DNA of 64,000 nt from Tricholoma matsutake. Its lineage: Eukaryota; Basidiomycota; Agaricomycetes; Agaricales; Tricholomataceae. The stretch spans positions 5,146,001 through 5,210,000 of the forward strand of contig AP026539.1 of the NCBI GenBank assembly GCA_026075535.2. The letters are read 5' to 3'. Made by a program: the position numbers and the translations under genes. Positions 20,841 through 31,210 of the stretch are shown here, piece by piece; position 1 is the first letter of the stretch, and the number at the start of each line of letters is the position of its first letter. The notes under the pieces were generated by a model. That model searched no databases. It was not told the origin of the DNA and saw only the letters and a list, made by a program, of their open reading frames with translations.

Positions 20841-22595
20841 TCAAGCTGATTCTGGGGAGTGAGGCGACACGAGGCACCAGGTCCACTTCATTCCACCAAG
20901 AATGTCTGCCTTCAGGTCCTCTCTTGATCCAAAAGCGGGAGGTACCGAGTCTATATGCCGCTCAATAATTCTTTTCATGTACTCTTCCAGATCTTTATAT
21001 CTTCTTATGAGCACATAGGGGGTCTCCGACTGACAAAATTTGAATGTATCAGAGAGCTTTCAACAGGATGGTAATGAGGACTTACATTGAATTTTGATGA
21101 AACTGAAAAAGAAGCTGGAAATTCAAGGAGCTCGGAAAGCGAGGAATCGAGGAATGGTGCTTCGTTCACTTTGCGTATTACAATCTTCCCAAGGCTTTCC
21201 ATCAACCACCTCACACCGAGTCAGACAAGATATGACTTTAATCTGTTGTTTTACGTACCACAAATGGCTAAGCGTCTTCGGAACGGCATTTGTCTGGGCA
21301 TCTGGCTCACCGACCTTCTTCAAATGCCAGTCTGGTTCCCCACTCAACGCCAGTTCTAAAACGTCTGCTAGCGCCCTCCGCGCCAACACTAGCGCCTGAT
21401 TCTGCGTCTGATTCTGTGCCCACCCCTGCTCCCACTCCTGCTCCCAGCGATGCCGCCGCTCTAGTAGCGGCTCCCGCCACCACCATCCTCCTTCCTGCTG
21501 CTGCTCCCGCTGCCACTGCTGTCGCGGCCGTTCCTCTTGCTGAGGCCGCCGCTCCCATTCCTGCTGCTGCTGCTCCCATTGCTGATGCTCCCACTCCCGC
21601 TCCTTCTCCTGCACCTGCCGCTCCCACTTTCGTAACCGCTGCCATACCGCCCAGCGCAGGGCCCACTTGCGCAATGCCCAGCGCACTACCCGTACGCGCC
21701 GTCCACTATCCCTATGAGCCCATCTCCAGAACCCGTTCCCTTCTTCCCACCAGCCCATGTCCCAGCCCAAGTCCAGCCTCCTGATTTCATTCCGCTCTTC
21801 TCCCCAATCCATCCTCTCACCCAGCCCCTGGCCAAGCTTCTCACCTAGTACCTGGCCCAACGCTTGGCTCAGTTCCTCTCCTAGCACCCCGCCCATCACC
21901 CCTTCCAGCACCTCTTCTAGCAAGGACCCCAGCGAGGGCCCCAGCGAGTGCACCGAGTAGTACCCTAATAAGTTATCCTTTCCAACGGCTTCCCAGCATA
22001 GCTTCCAAGTTCTGTCACAGATACCACGCTTCAACACCTGATCCAACCTAGCCCTGCAAGCCACAGTTTTGCGTACAACAATCATGATGATTGTTTGTGC
22101 CAAGAAATAGCAATTACGAGTTAAGAGTTTGTACCGCCTTCCCGATTCGTTGTGGACTTGGAAACAAATGTTAAGAGCAAGTAAGAGATCGATGGTCTTG
22201 TCCGAGTCGTCACCCCAGTGCAATTCGATCATACAAGCGGATGTTCGGTCAATTTCCTCTAATGAAGTAGATTGAACCAGTTCGATTGTATCGCATGGTG
22301 GGACCCCCAGCTTGTTCATCGTCTCGAAAACGGGCCCATCTCTGCCCCGATCTACACGATATGTATGGCCGGCTCGAGTGGATACCAAAATAAACTCGTG
22401 ATAAGCTGGTGCAGCATATTGCTTGCGAAGTTGCATTTTGTGGATGGTGGTAGAACCACTGCTTCTATGCATGTGATACCAGTCGGTTACTAGTCCATAG
22501 TCCCCATTAAAGATCAATGGATCTTTTAGATTTCGAGCCCGCCGGGATGATGATGAGGTGAATGTAGCACTTGAGAGCGAGTGAGATGAAGACAT
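20841..22595 (-). CDS. host-type three-exon gene, 549 aa, possible papain-like (LRAT/PPPDE-type) fold
   Basis: Exons 22595-21259, 21209-21086 and 21029-20841. Introns of 49 bp (GTACGT donor, CTGAC branch, GAG acceptor) and 56 bp (GTAAGT, CAG) keep the frame exactly and end at TGA 20841. The N-terminal 170 residues resemble a lineage-specific agaricomycete family. A conserved histidine in AYHEFILVST (about 66) is followed by GHTYRVDRGRDGP, and KLLTRNCYFLAQTI (about 155-168) gives an NC pair. Together these look like the H...NC layout of LRAT/PPPDE-type cysteine hydrolases. Residues 215-260 are an LG-repeat stretch, and about 300-410 are an odd W/R/E/Q-rich low-complexity tract. The last exon is ordinary (PYVLIRRYKDLEEYMKRIIE). 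The gene has no internal stops and is CpG-rich, unlike the old transposons around it. The gene model is good; the catalytic role is inference. Confidence 0.7.
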
Positions 22596-23240
22596 GGCCT
22601 ACAACGTTGACAGCAGAACAAATAAGCTGAAGAGTCAAGCTATCGATGGAGGGAAATCGGAGTTGGACTTAGTAATTACCATAGCCCATGATTGTTATAA
22701 GCGCCCGGTTGGTCAGACTAGATTCCTAGCATGCTGAGCGCTGAGCAGCGTGCCTTAAATTGAAGTACCCAATGACCCCACCCGGTTGTGTTCACTGTGC
22801 TGTTTGTCTTCATCAGTAATGTCGGGGTCAACTACACAGCACTACATAGTGCTCTATAGCATCATAGTGTCGTAGCATGGTTCTTTCATTCTGTAGACAT
22901 CCATAGCACCCTACCTTGTTTACATAGTCTCATACTTCCATTATGTAGTGCTATGTAGTGCTTCGTAGTGCTCTCTAGACAAGGTTCTATCAGCAAAAAT
23001 CTATTATTAATCTTACAGCTATTTTATGTTCAATATCTTCAAGACATTAAGAGCGAAACAAAAATCTATTCCACAATATTATACTACTACTACCTATTAC
23101 ACTTGTATTGTCTACTGAGAAGTTCATATCTGTCCATTAACAAAACTTACATGACCGACCTGGCACATCCTAAAAAGATAAGTGAGGCAATATTTAGATG
23201 ATAAGAACAAGAAACAAATATAAAAAAACAGCTTACCGAG
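22596..23240. other. no gene recognised; upstream region and AGTGCTATGTAG repeats
   Basis: Probable promoter side of the 20841-22595 gene. Between 22826 and 22980, CACTACATAGTGC and TATGTAGTGC motifs occur in both orientations about 100 bp apart, a possible small fold-back element. The rest is A/T-rich with nothing recognisable. Confidence 0.45.
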
Positions 23241-23271
23241 GGCCCAAACGACATCTACCATCATTTGGGCC
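23241..23271 (-). repeat. isolated palindrome-ended module
   Basis: GGCCCAAAC...ATTTGGGCC palindrome directly followed on the minus strand by a GTAAGC splice-donor-like site (23236-23231) and a T-rich spacer. It belongs to the family at 3.6-5.0 kb and 29 kb and, like the copy at 4464, lacks two bases of the longest version. The exon-like part upstream (up to about 23350, minus) reads ...KGGPNDGRCRLG. Confidence 0.7.
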
Positions 23272-23279
23272 TCCCTTGC

Positions 23280-24150
23280 ATCCGAAATACCATGTTTGCC
23301 ACATGGGCAACACTTTTGGCATGGCGAGTGGTGGTGGAGTGGTAGTAGTCCTGATGGAGAGAGGAAGGTGGCAGGATCTGATGAGACAATGACAGGGGAA
23401 TGGACAGAAGGCTAACGCTGAGCTCGACAATTTTCTATGAAATTCAACATACATGTGACTTGACATTAGGGCAGGGTTACTCAACTGAGCACAAAGATCG
23501 AAATGAGTTCTCAGAAATGTCAAGCCGGTGATGCCGGCAACAATGGCAAGAAGTGTGGGAAACAATTTGGCCAGGCAGATTGGTTCCCACGGTTCTTTGT
23601 GGTGGAAAAGCAGTGGTTCCTAGAATCTAAAAGGGGTAAATGCTAGGTAGTGCTATATTGAGCACTGTCGTTGTTATGGGCACTATGGGCACTATGTCAT
23701 TTGGCGTGTTTGCTATGTGCTATAGATTGCCGTGGGAAAACTCCAACATTGCTGATGTTGTAAAGGTTGCAAATTCATTCTGTGTGGCAGGAAGTGAGAA
23801 TGGAGTTCAATGTACTTACCTGTATAAAATGGGTTCCTATAATGTCCACAAGGCCCAGCCAGGCCAAAAATATCATTGAGAGTCTTCTCGCAGGCCATGG
23901 CAGGCATTGAACTTGTCCAATTTGGCCATGCTAAAGCCTGGCATGAATGAGTACTCTAATATCTACTTATTAGTATATATATGTGAGCATAGGTCATAGC
24001 ATCAGTAATCCTGCATTTTGGTTTTTACCAGTTTCTGAACCCAAAAAACTGACAAAAACTGACAAAAACCAGAAAACCTGGAAACTTGGAGACCTAGGTC
24101 TCATTTCCCAGAAACCTCACATGTCTGTGTATTCAAACACCAGACCCTGG
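23280..24150. other. no gene recognised
   Basis: Mixed sequence. 24015-24110 has CAGAAAAC/ACTGACAAAAA short repeats. No coding family was identified on either strand. Confidence 0.4.
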
Positions 24151-24156
24151 CAGTAT

Positions 24157-24232
24157 GATATATAACTAACTGTACTCACAGTATATAGCATGGTACATGC
24201 ACAACTGTAACTACAGTTAGGCTCGATATATC
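24157..24232. repeat. 76-bp palindromic (fold-back) repeat, copy 1
   Basis: A near-palindrome starting GATATAT and ending GATATATC, with inner arms ACTGT...ACAGT and GCATG...CATGC. A homologous 76-bp copy is at 36422-36497 in the opposite orientation, and the similarity stops at the ends of the palindrome in both places. Confidence 0.65.
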
Positions 24233-24656
24233 AAAAGAACTGTAGTTGCATGCTCACGTTGACACCCACATGACAGCAAGCACAACCTGCTGGTCATCAT
24301 CCCACCATTTGTTTGCCTGCCCAGGGCCACTGTCAGGGTATTTATAGCTCCTTCAGTTCTGTTTTCGAATGGTGCTTCATCATGGATTGATGTGGGATTG
24401 ACGATGCTTCTATTTTCATTATATTCTGCCTGATCATCGGTTTGACAGGTTTCAATTGTCTTCGTGGTGATCCCTATGTTTGTTTCCTGTTAGATATGTC
24501 TTCTGCTTCATGATATTATTTTCACTTCCCGGAATACTCATATACTCTATACATATCAGATTTATCTCGGCGAAAGCTTGTCAACTCTTTCTACTTCTGC
24601 AGTTTTGTTGGTCTTTCTCTCAGCTTCCAGGAAAAATATACCAGAAAAATATATAT

Positions 24657-27600
24657 TTAATTTTCCTCAGGTAGGAGATTCTCTTGAGCATCTACATGAT
24701 TATTTAAAAGTGTATAAGCTTCAACCCATACATCTGTGCAGTGTGCAACCATCAACTCGCAGACATCTGCCTGGCAAAGTGCATACATGGCTTGCCCATC
24801 CTGGTTTCCATCCGTGCGGCTCCATGCATCATCAGCTCTTCTTCTCCACATGTTGATCTCCCATAGGAAAAACATCTGCACCCACTGCATCTCTTCCTTT
24901 AACAACAGACACTCCTCCTGCCAGCGATGGGCTCTTGCACGAGCTTTGCACCACTCCAACCAAAGTGCTAAACATGCCAATCAATATTGACATCAAACAG
25001 ATGAGAGTGGTCATACATACCTTCTTGCATGGCTTCGGTGCTATCCCCGATCCCTGCAGTTTTCCAGATCCAGGACATTGTGTGTCGACCCTCACTTACT
25101 CCTTCTGCCTGAGCTGCAGTCATAATATGCACATCATCCTCGAGGAGAGGTTGCAGAGTCTCTGCCCATGTTGTCTCCAAAAGTGGGGATGCCAGATGTG
25201 TGAGCGCCACTCAAGCTTGGTGATAACCCCCAATGCTAAGCTTGAGTCGTCCATTGACACCCAAAATTAATGAGAGGCTACATGTGATCATCCTTTGGCC
25301 ATGAGCATGGTGATCTTTTGACTTGTGAAGCTGAGCTGACAGAAGCAGCAGGCATCAAATATCAGCAAGGAAGTCCAGTGCTTGAGAGTAGCACAACCGC
25401 CACTCATATTTAAGCAGACATTGGTTACTACAAATCGAGACCACCCGCAACGGGAGCATGAGCTTGATTTCTTGTGCTTCCACTGGTTCCCCACCCTCCT
25501 CCTCATCCTCCTTCGCATGCATGGCCACCACACCTGGCATATAGAGCACTTGTATCTCGCACCATGCATCAATTTGCTGATGCAGGGTGTTCTTTCACTC
25601 AATTGTCTTGGCACGTTGCAGGTTGGTGGAGTGTAGACCCAGTTGAGAGCAGTCATAGTGCAAGCGACACCTGGGATAAAAGTACATGTGTCAGGATATG
25701 TGGTAGAATGTACAGTGTGTCACTGACTGTTGGGATTCCAGCTCAATGCCTTGTGTTATGAGCATGCTCGGTGTGACATTGTTGTGAATCACAACAGATC
25801 TACCGCTTTCAAGCTCTGCTTTATCTTCCTCTGCCAGCTGAAATTGTACTTGATGCTCCGAGATAGCTGCATACCAGAAAGTAAATAACAATAGAGAATA
25901 AGAATAAAAGACTGACTAGCTAGTTCAGCACGAAATGGGTTATGCTTATTGTTGTCCCATTCCCACACCTCAATGCATGCAGTCCACTCCGTCGTGCTCT
26001 CCGCAGGTAATGCCACATTAAATTCTTCAAATGGCAAAAGATGTTCTTCTCGTGCAGGGACAGCTTCCTTGACCTTGCACAAAAACGTAACCACTAAAAA
26101 GTTCACCAGTTATCAGTAACTTCGAAGCACATGCAAAACCAAAATCAACTCACCCATTGATGACACTTTCCGCCAATTGTAATCACCAAAATGATCATCT
26201 AATGTATCATGCCAAGATCCCAGACCCATTTCCTTGGTGCTATTAGCCACAGCATTAGTTGCTGCCCATCCCCATTCAGGTGCCTCTCCATCAGTTCATT
26301 CAACATGCAGGGTAAAAGGATGCCTGGCATTGAAGCACATGTGCTGCGAGATGAAACTTTGGAGCAACATATGTGATCAGGAGAGTCCAAAACCTTGCAG
26401 CAAGTATAATGGGGTACAGCTGAAGTTGCTTGACAATATTATGAGCCCATTGACAGGTGATATCATACGAGATAAGGACATGATCCGGAACATTATGTTG
26501 TAGGGTAGACAGGAAGAAATAGTCCATGTTGATGTATCTGCACATTACGACACATCAAAAAAAAAGCCATTCTATAAGAAAGAAATATGTACTGCTCACC
26601 TTTCTGCAAATCTCCAACAGACACGGGACACTTCATGTTGTGTTGAATGCAGTCAATAGCCCCAACTCCACTAGCTGCTGTACCTTTACCTCCATGCATA
26701 CTTGCCAACTTCAATGCATCATGGTTGTGGCAGGTGCTCACATTGTCAGGAATCTTGTCGCCATAGTCTTTCAGATGTTGCTTGAATTTTGTCTCTTCAA
26801 CAACATACGCGAACCCATGGTTGAGTCCAGGATTGTGTTCCTGAGTAGAGACATTTAAATGTTTGAGGTGGAAGTTGGCATCAATCCCAAGAAATAGTGT
26901 ATACAGCCACCTGCGCAAGCATAAGCAGTTGAGCGCTAAACAGACAAACAAATAACTTACTGTTGATTTTCAGGTGCAGACCTCCAGTCCGGTGGCAGGT
27001 TTTTTCCAGGCCGGGGACAGGCTGGGCAAAGCAAGGCACACTCTCCCTCCTTCATACCATTGACACCCAATGGATTATGACCATGACCCATACATTTGAG
27101 AAGCCGTATGTGCCGCCACTCCCTGACCATTCTCAAGAATGCCTCATAGCGATCCTGTACTGACTGTTAGTGGGTCTGAAGCTTTGGGAATTTAGGGGGT
27201 ACAAACAGGAGGGGGGCTACACCCTGTATTATCAGTTTGACATGTAAAATTCGAATGCTGAGACTTTCAACATAAAGCTGAGCATTTGGAAGTGCTTTAG
27301 AATATGGAGCGTAGCACTGGTTTTTGGCTCCAACACTGTGGCTGGATACAACCCCACATGGAGTAGCTGGACATATTGTTGTTGGGCATGCTCGCAGTCA
27401 CAGAAAGCCAGTGAGACAGAATGAATAGCATTTATGTTGATGATGACGAAATTGTTCTTTGCTGCTAGCACAGGATTGGTACATCGGGTTCCTATCATAT
27501 GTCCAAGTTGAATTCGGAGGCCAAGCGTTTTCAGAGTTGTTGCCTTAAAAAAAGACCCATTCCATTCCTATGGTAATGCTGTGAGCACAGCGCCATCCAA

Positions 27601-28069
27601 AAATCAAGCCAAACATACCTGGAGTCGATGGAGTGGAGATGAAAGATGATTGTCAATGGTGCAGGTATGACAAAACATCCTATCATCACAGCAATCCATA
27701 CATCGGATTGACGCCTCACATTCAAAGCATATGGGACAAACGTCGTGTGGGCTACTGCATCCTTCATGTCGGAGAAGCTCTTGAATGAATACATCAATTT
27801 CAGGGATCCACGCCAGAAGAGGGTAATCCTATTATGAATCAGTCCCTGCGAAACAAGGGAATAGAACACCTTACCCCCAAAAAACCTTGGCTACATTTGA
27901 CTGCCTCATCCCGCACATTGCTGACATAGCCAGGCTCCAACATTTTCCTGACCAAGTCCATGTCATCTTCATCCCTAAACTCATTGCCTTGGGACATTGG
28001 TTCGTCCTCTCTCCACAGAATGGGATCATCTGCCATGCGAGTAGGTTGTTTCTTGGGTGATGCTGGCAT
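24657..28069 (-). CDS. KDZ-superfamily transposase with N-terminal CxC2 cysteine cluster
   Basis: Multi-exon gene read from about 28069 (MPASPKKQPTRMADDP) to about 24657. A CxC2-type cluster, CPICFECEASIRCMDCC then FCHTCTIDNH and PLHRLQ, lies near 27740-27630. After a short intron come WNGSFFKATTLKTLGL and FVIININAIHSVSLAFCDC (27540-27380), a regular CxC2 continuation. The KDZ core runs from 27160: GECALLCPACPRPGKNLP, LFLGIDANFHLKH, TAASGVGAIDC, VSVGDLQKGE, RYINMDYFFLST, LISYDITCQWAHN, VAPKFHLAAH and EWGWAATNAVANSTKEM (about 26280). The acidic residues in GIDANF, SYDITCQ and EWGWA are plausible catalytic D/D/E positions. The C-terminal helical region (EWTACIEVWEWDNNKHNPF, LEWCKARARAHRWQEE) is also typical. 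Exon joins need small introns that I did not fix one by one, and a few stops may be real lesions. A 2-kb TIR element sits 120 bp upstream of the start. Confidence 0.8.
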
Positions 28070-28420
28070 TTCATAGTAAGTGTTATTCGTAGACAGGCCA
28101 TATGAAGAAGAGAGGATGTGGGTATGATTTTGGATGATGTGAGGTGAGGGGCATTCATCGTCACTGTCAATGTACTTGGTAATCTGGCAGTACTTTACAG
28201 TCCCCCACCTGTCCTAGTGGACTCTGACTGGACTGACCAGAGTCCACTGGAGTCCGAGTGGAGTCCAATTGAACTACACTAAGTCATGTAGAGTTCAATC
28301 CCCCATTGGAGTCCAACTGGAGTCCAAGTGCAACCAAATGATAAGTCAATTAGATATGAGCTCAAAGGACTTTGGACTTGGTGAATTTCATAAAGTACCT
28401 GCAAAATGAATTTGTGTACT

Positions 28421-28500
28421 GCAGGAATTGAACTCAAGACCTCACCATAAGGAATCACATGACAAACCAAACAAGTGTGCTCAACCACTTGAGCCACAGG
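28421..28500 (-). repeat. tRNA-like sequence (A and B boxes), likely SINE-head remnant
   Basis: The minus strand reads TGGCTCAAGTGG (A-box-like, 28496-28485), then GAGTTCAATTCC (B-box-like, about 28435-28424), at a spacing near that of tRNA genes. It does not fold into a good cloverleaf by eye, so I do not call a functional tRNA. Confidence 0.45.
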
Positions 28501-28660
28501 AGATTTATTGGGGATCAATATAAGGTTTATTTATGACTCAACTTTTCATATTCTTCGAGGAGGCATTTTTCAAACAATTAAGATCAAAATTTTTTAATTA
28601 ACCACATCCCTCTTGTAGGACATGAGAGAGTGGGTATAATATAATAATAAACAAAAAAAA

Positions 28661-28852
28661 CCCCTCTCGCATCTTGCAAGAGGGGGGGGATTACTACTAT
28701 GTACATAAAAAACTAAACCCCTCGCGTTCAGCACAAGGGGGGGATTCATAAGTACTACAATATATATACCCCTCGCATTCAGTGCGAGGGGGGGGGCAGA
28801 GATAAATTAAAAATAATAAAGACCCCTCCCCATGCAAAATGCAGGGGAGGGG
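28661..28852. repeat. tandem array of four CCCCTCGC...GCGAGGGG hairpins
   Basis: Units begin with CCCC at 28661, 28718, 28769 and 28823 (periods 57, 51, 54). Each is a short palindrome such as CCCCTCGCATTCAGTGCGAGGGG-type with a 3-6 base centre, and each is followed by an A/T-rich spacer of about 25 bp. The stems differ between units but stay complementary in most of them. Confidence 0.75.
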
Positions 28853-29016
28853 GGGTTGGGGGATGTGGTCTGGGGTGGGTGTTGTCGCCCACCCCTCCTC
28901 GCACATGTCTGTCACCGTAGCAAGCTGCACCCATCATCCACCCTACAAGCAGAGGCTTGTAGGCATGGGGATGGCATGGGCGTTGCCCTGTCATTGTTCG
29001 CTGTTGTTCGCCGTCA

Positions 29017-29877
29017 TCACCTCCATTCCACCTGTGATCCACCCCCCGAGCAGTTGCTCAAGGGGCTGGAGGCAGGTGGTGTGTCGTTGGCCCCGTTGCT
29101 TCGCGTTGTGGGGGTCCTGGTGACACTCACAATCCACCCTACGAGCAGGGGCTTGCAGGCATGGGGTGGGTGTGTGGGGTTGTCTCGCGTCCAGCCATCG
29201 GTCGTTACCAGTAGAGTAGAACCTACAAAACAAAATAAATGAGTTAGTTAGTTTATAAAAACAAAAAGCAAACTAAAAAAACTTACCTAGGGCCCAAACG
29301 ACGCGATCTGCGTCGTTTGGGTCTGCGTTCCATCCAGTCAGCTCATTTGTGGGTGGTGGCGTTGTTACCAGTAGTTTATAACCTAGAAAACTAAAGAAAA
29401 TGGTTAGTTAGTTTATAAAAACAAAAAGCAAACAAAAAAAACATACCTAGGGCCCAAATGACGTGATCTGCATCGTTTGGGTCTGCATTCCATTCAGTCG
29501 GCTTGTTTGTGGGTGGTGGCGTTGTTACCAGTAGTTTATAACCTAGAAAACTAAAGAAAATGGTTAGTAAGTTTATAAAAACAAAAAGCAAACAAAAAAA
29601 ACATACCTAGGGCCCAAACGATGCAATCTGCATCGTTTGGGCCCGCGTTCCATCCATTCGGCTCGTTTGCAGGTGGTGGTGATGGAGGATTGGGCGTGGG
29701 AGTGGTGGCAGTGGGTGTCCACACAGTGGTGGTGGTGGTAGAGATAGGAGGGAGGGAGGCGGCGTCGACAGTGGTGCTGGTGAGTGATGAGCTGGCACAT
29801 TTGATGACGCAGCAATATGCTTTGTCATGCACAGCTGCACCACGGTACCTAATGCAAGTAGATGATGCCTTACACAA
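29017..29877 (-). CDS. four-exon gene built from a tandemly duplicated 96-nt exon, 222 aa
   Basis: Exons 29877-29607, 29542-29447, 29382-29287 and 29222-29017, joined by three introns of exactly 64 bp each (GTATGT, GTATGT and GTAAGT donors; CTAAC branch; TAG acceptors). All junctions are phase 1, and the frame runs without a stop to TGA at 29017-29019. Exons 2 and 3 are 96 nt and encode near-identical 32-residue modules (YKLLVTTPPPTN... to PNDADHVIWAL / PNDADRVVWAL). Exon 1 ends in the same PNDADCIVWAL block after a T/P-rich stretch. Exon 4 starts with the same STLLVTT opening and then HACKPLLVGW. Product and function are unknown, and no known domain was recognised. The ATG at 29877 is the first in frame; the true start is uncertain. 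It lies inside the 2-kb TIR element, so it is cargo or a chance by-product of repeat growth. Confidence 0.55.
29287..29606 (-). repeat. 160-bp tandem repeat: one exon (96) plus one intron (64) per unit
   Basis: Two complete 160-bp units, with the palindromes at 29291, 29451 and 29611 spaced by exactly 160 bp, and partial units on both sides. The palindrome at 29610-29644 has perfect 15-bp arms; the one at 29293-29321 has perfect 12-bp arms CCCAAACGACGC / GCGTCGTTTGGG; the middle one is imperfect. Unit length splits exactly into exon and intron, so each duplication adds a phase-matched exon. Confidence 0.85.
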
Positions 29878-29881
29878 GGTA

Positions 29882-29955
29882 CTGTGGTGTAATGGTCATA
29901 TTGTGCATCAGGATTGATTACATAAGCAACCTATGGCATCTGGGTTTGATTCCTT
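29882..29955 (+). repeat. tRNA-like sequence (A and B boxes)
   Basis: TGGTGTAATGG (A-box-like, 29885-29895) and GGGTTTGATTCC (B-box-like, 29942-29953), with normal internal promoter spacing. A tRNA-derived SINE head is likelier than a working tRNA, because stems are not convincing. Confidence 0.45.
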
Positions 29956-30959
29956 TTCTTACACACTTTTTCAGCGGAATCCAACTGGACTCCACTTGGA
30001 CTCCACTGGACCAGTCTGAGTGGAATCTGGTGTTTGAGTTGATTCCACTCGGAGTCTGGTCGGACTGGACTGGGACTGGACTGGCAACTTTGCAGGCAGT
30101 TGGCTGGTGACCAGTCCCAGTGGACTCCAGTTGGACTCCAGTTGGACTCTGGTCAGTCCGGTCAGACTCCAGTTGGAACTAGGAAAGGTGGGGGAGTGTA
30201 AAGACCTCTAATCTGGCAGTGACACTTTGGAGGCATGAGTTAGATGGGTAAATTGAGAGGACCATATGCCTCACAGGCTTTGTCAATAAACCATTGGATG
30301 CGCCTTGGTCTTGATTTAGATCATTTACACCAATGCGTTGAAGAGGATGTCCCAAACAAAAGAAAGGGCAGATCACAGTAAGAAAGGCTCGCAATAGGAG
30401 AAGAAAAAGGCCTAGATGGCACCATGGATCCATGGGCAAAAATGGAAGTAGCTAGAGACACGATGGATCCATGGATGAAAGGTGAGATGGTGGGATTCGG
30501 TGGGATTCTTCAACATTGCAGTGTCAATGGTGTCACCTGACCATGCATCAATTCAACGTAATTTTTTAGTTACATAGACAATAGACAGATCATTCTGACT
30601 CTACTACATTTAGGGTACAAGGACAAAAACGCAATAGATGTGGAACACTGCATGTCATTCCAGCATCCCGGCCTTCTATGTATGCAATAAGACTCTCACT
30701 TTCTCATGAGTATTCCTCCTGGGAGTATTCTTCATCACCTAGCTGCAGTTGCAGGGTTGTCCCCACAGCTAAGTATGTCTGAATATCAGTAGATGCTATG
30801 GGGATTTCCAGCGAGCTATGACCTACCCACCATTGAGACATGGCCCATTTTTTCTACCGTGACCTCATCCTCCCATTTCGAGCCTTTGGGTACCTGAAGA
30901 GTGCTCCATCGAGAGATGTTCATAAGCCATTTTTTAATGTCCTACACCATATAGTGTGA

Positions 30960-31210
30960 AAATGATGAGTTTGACATGAAATGATATAAAATCTACTGCT
31001 TTGATGTGTAGTGTCACCCACTCATAGTACTCAGAATCACTGCAAAAAAAAGGGTTGCAAGCCTCATTGATAGGATAGCGATCAAGCCAAACAACAATAA
31101 GGTTGTCGAAAAACAGATTGAGCTTGTCCTCTTTTAGGGCCTGGGTATAAAATGGTGCAAGACTTTTTAGAAAGGTAGTTTTGCCCAGTTCAATGATACC
31201 AATGATTCAG
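30960..31210 (-). pseudogene. unrecognised coding fragment
   Basis: An open stretch reads LGKTTFLKSLAPFYTQAL, then FFDNLIVVWLDRYPINEACN and SEYYEWVTLHIKAVDF. It has real protein texture, but I cannot place the family. An intron with a GTGAGT donor and CAG acceptor is possible at about 31277-31230, with an upstream exon reading TILEVLQLALTISAKLA. Stops follow downstream. CpG is scarce. Confidence 0.35.

Larger units (their letters stand above)
28180..30220. mobile_element. 2.0-kb non-autonomous TIR element (28193-30203) in front of the KDZ gene
   Basis: Ends pair as inverted repeats CTTTACASTCCCCCACC (28193-28209 and 30187-30203), extending with GTCCTAG and then many GGACTCCA/TGGAGTCC subterminal repeats (28215-28325 and 29985-30175). 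The 12-base direct repeat TAATCTGGCAGT lies at 28180-28191 and 30209-30220, one base outside the left end and five bases outside the right end, so the exact target duplication is unclear. There is no transposase inside. Contents in order: a tRNA-like sequence (-), four C-rich/G-rich hairpins, a four-exon gene with a tandem exon array (-), and a tRNA-like sequence (+). Confidence 0.7.

Noticed and set aside
21290..21784. A 164-residue Ala/Pro-rich plus-strand g gene
   Set aside because: It is the antisense shadow of the low-complexity tract of the 20841-22595 gene, whose introns and conserved domain lie on the minus strand.
28421..28500. Functional tRNA gene on the minus strand
   Set aside because: Only the internal promoter boxes are recognisable; acceptor and anticodon stems are not convincing by eye.
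28661..28852. CRISPR-like array
   Set aside because: The repeats are diverged hairpins with A/T-rich spacers of low complexity, in a eukaryotic transposon. There are no cas genes.
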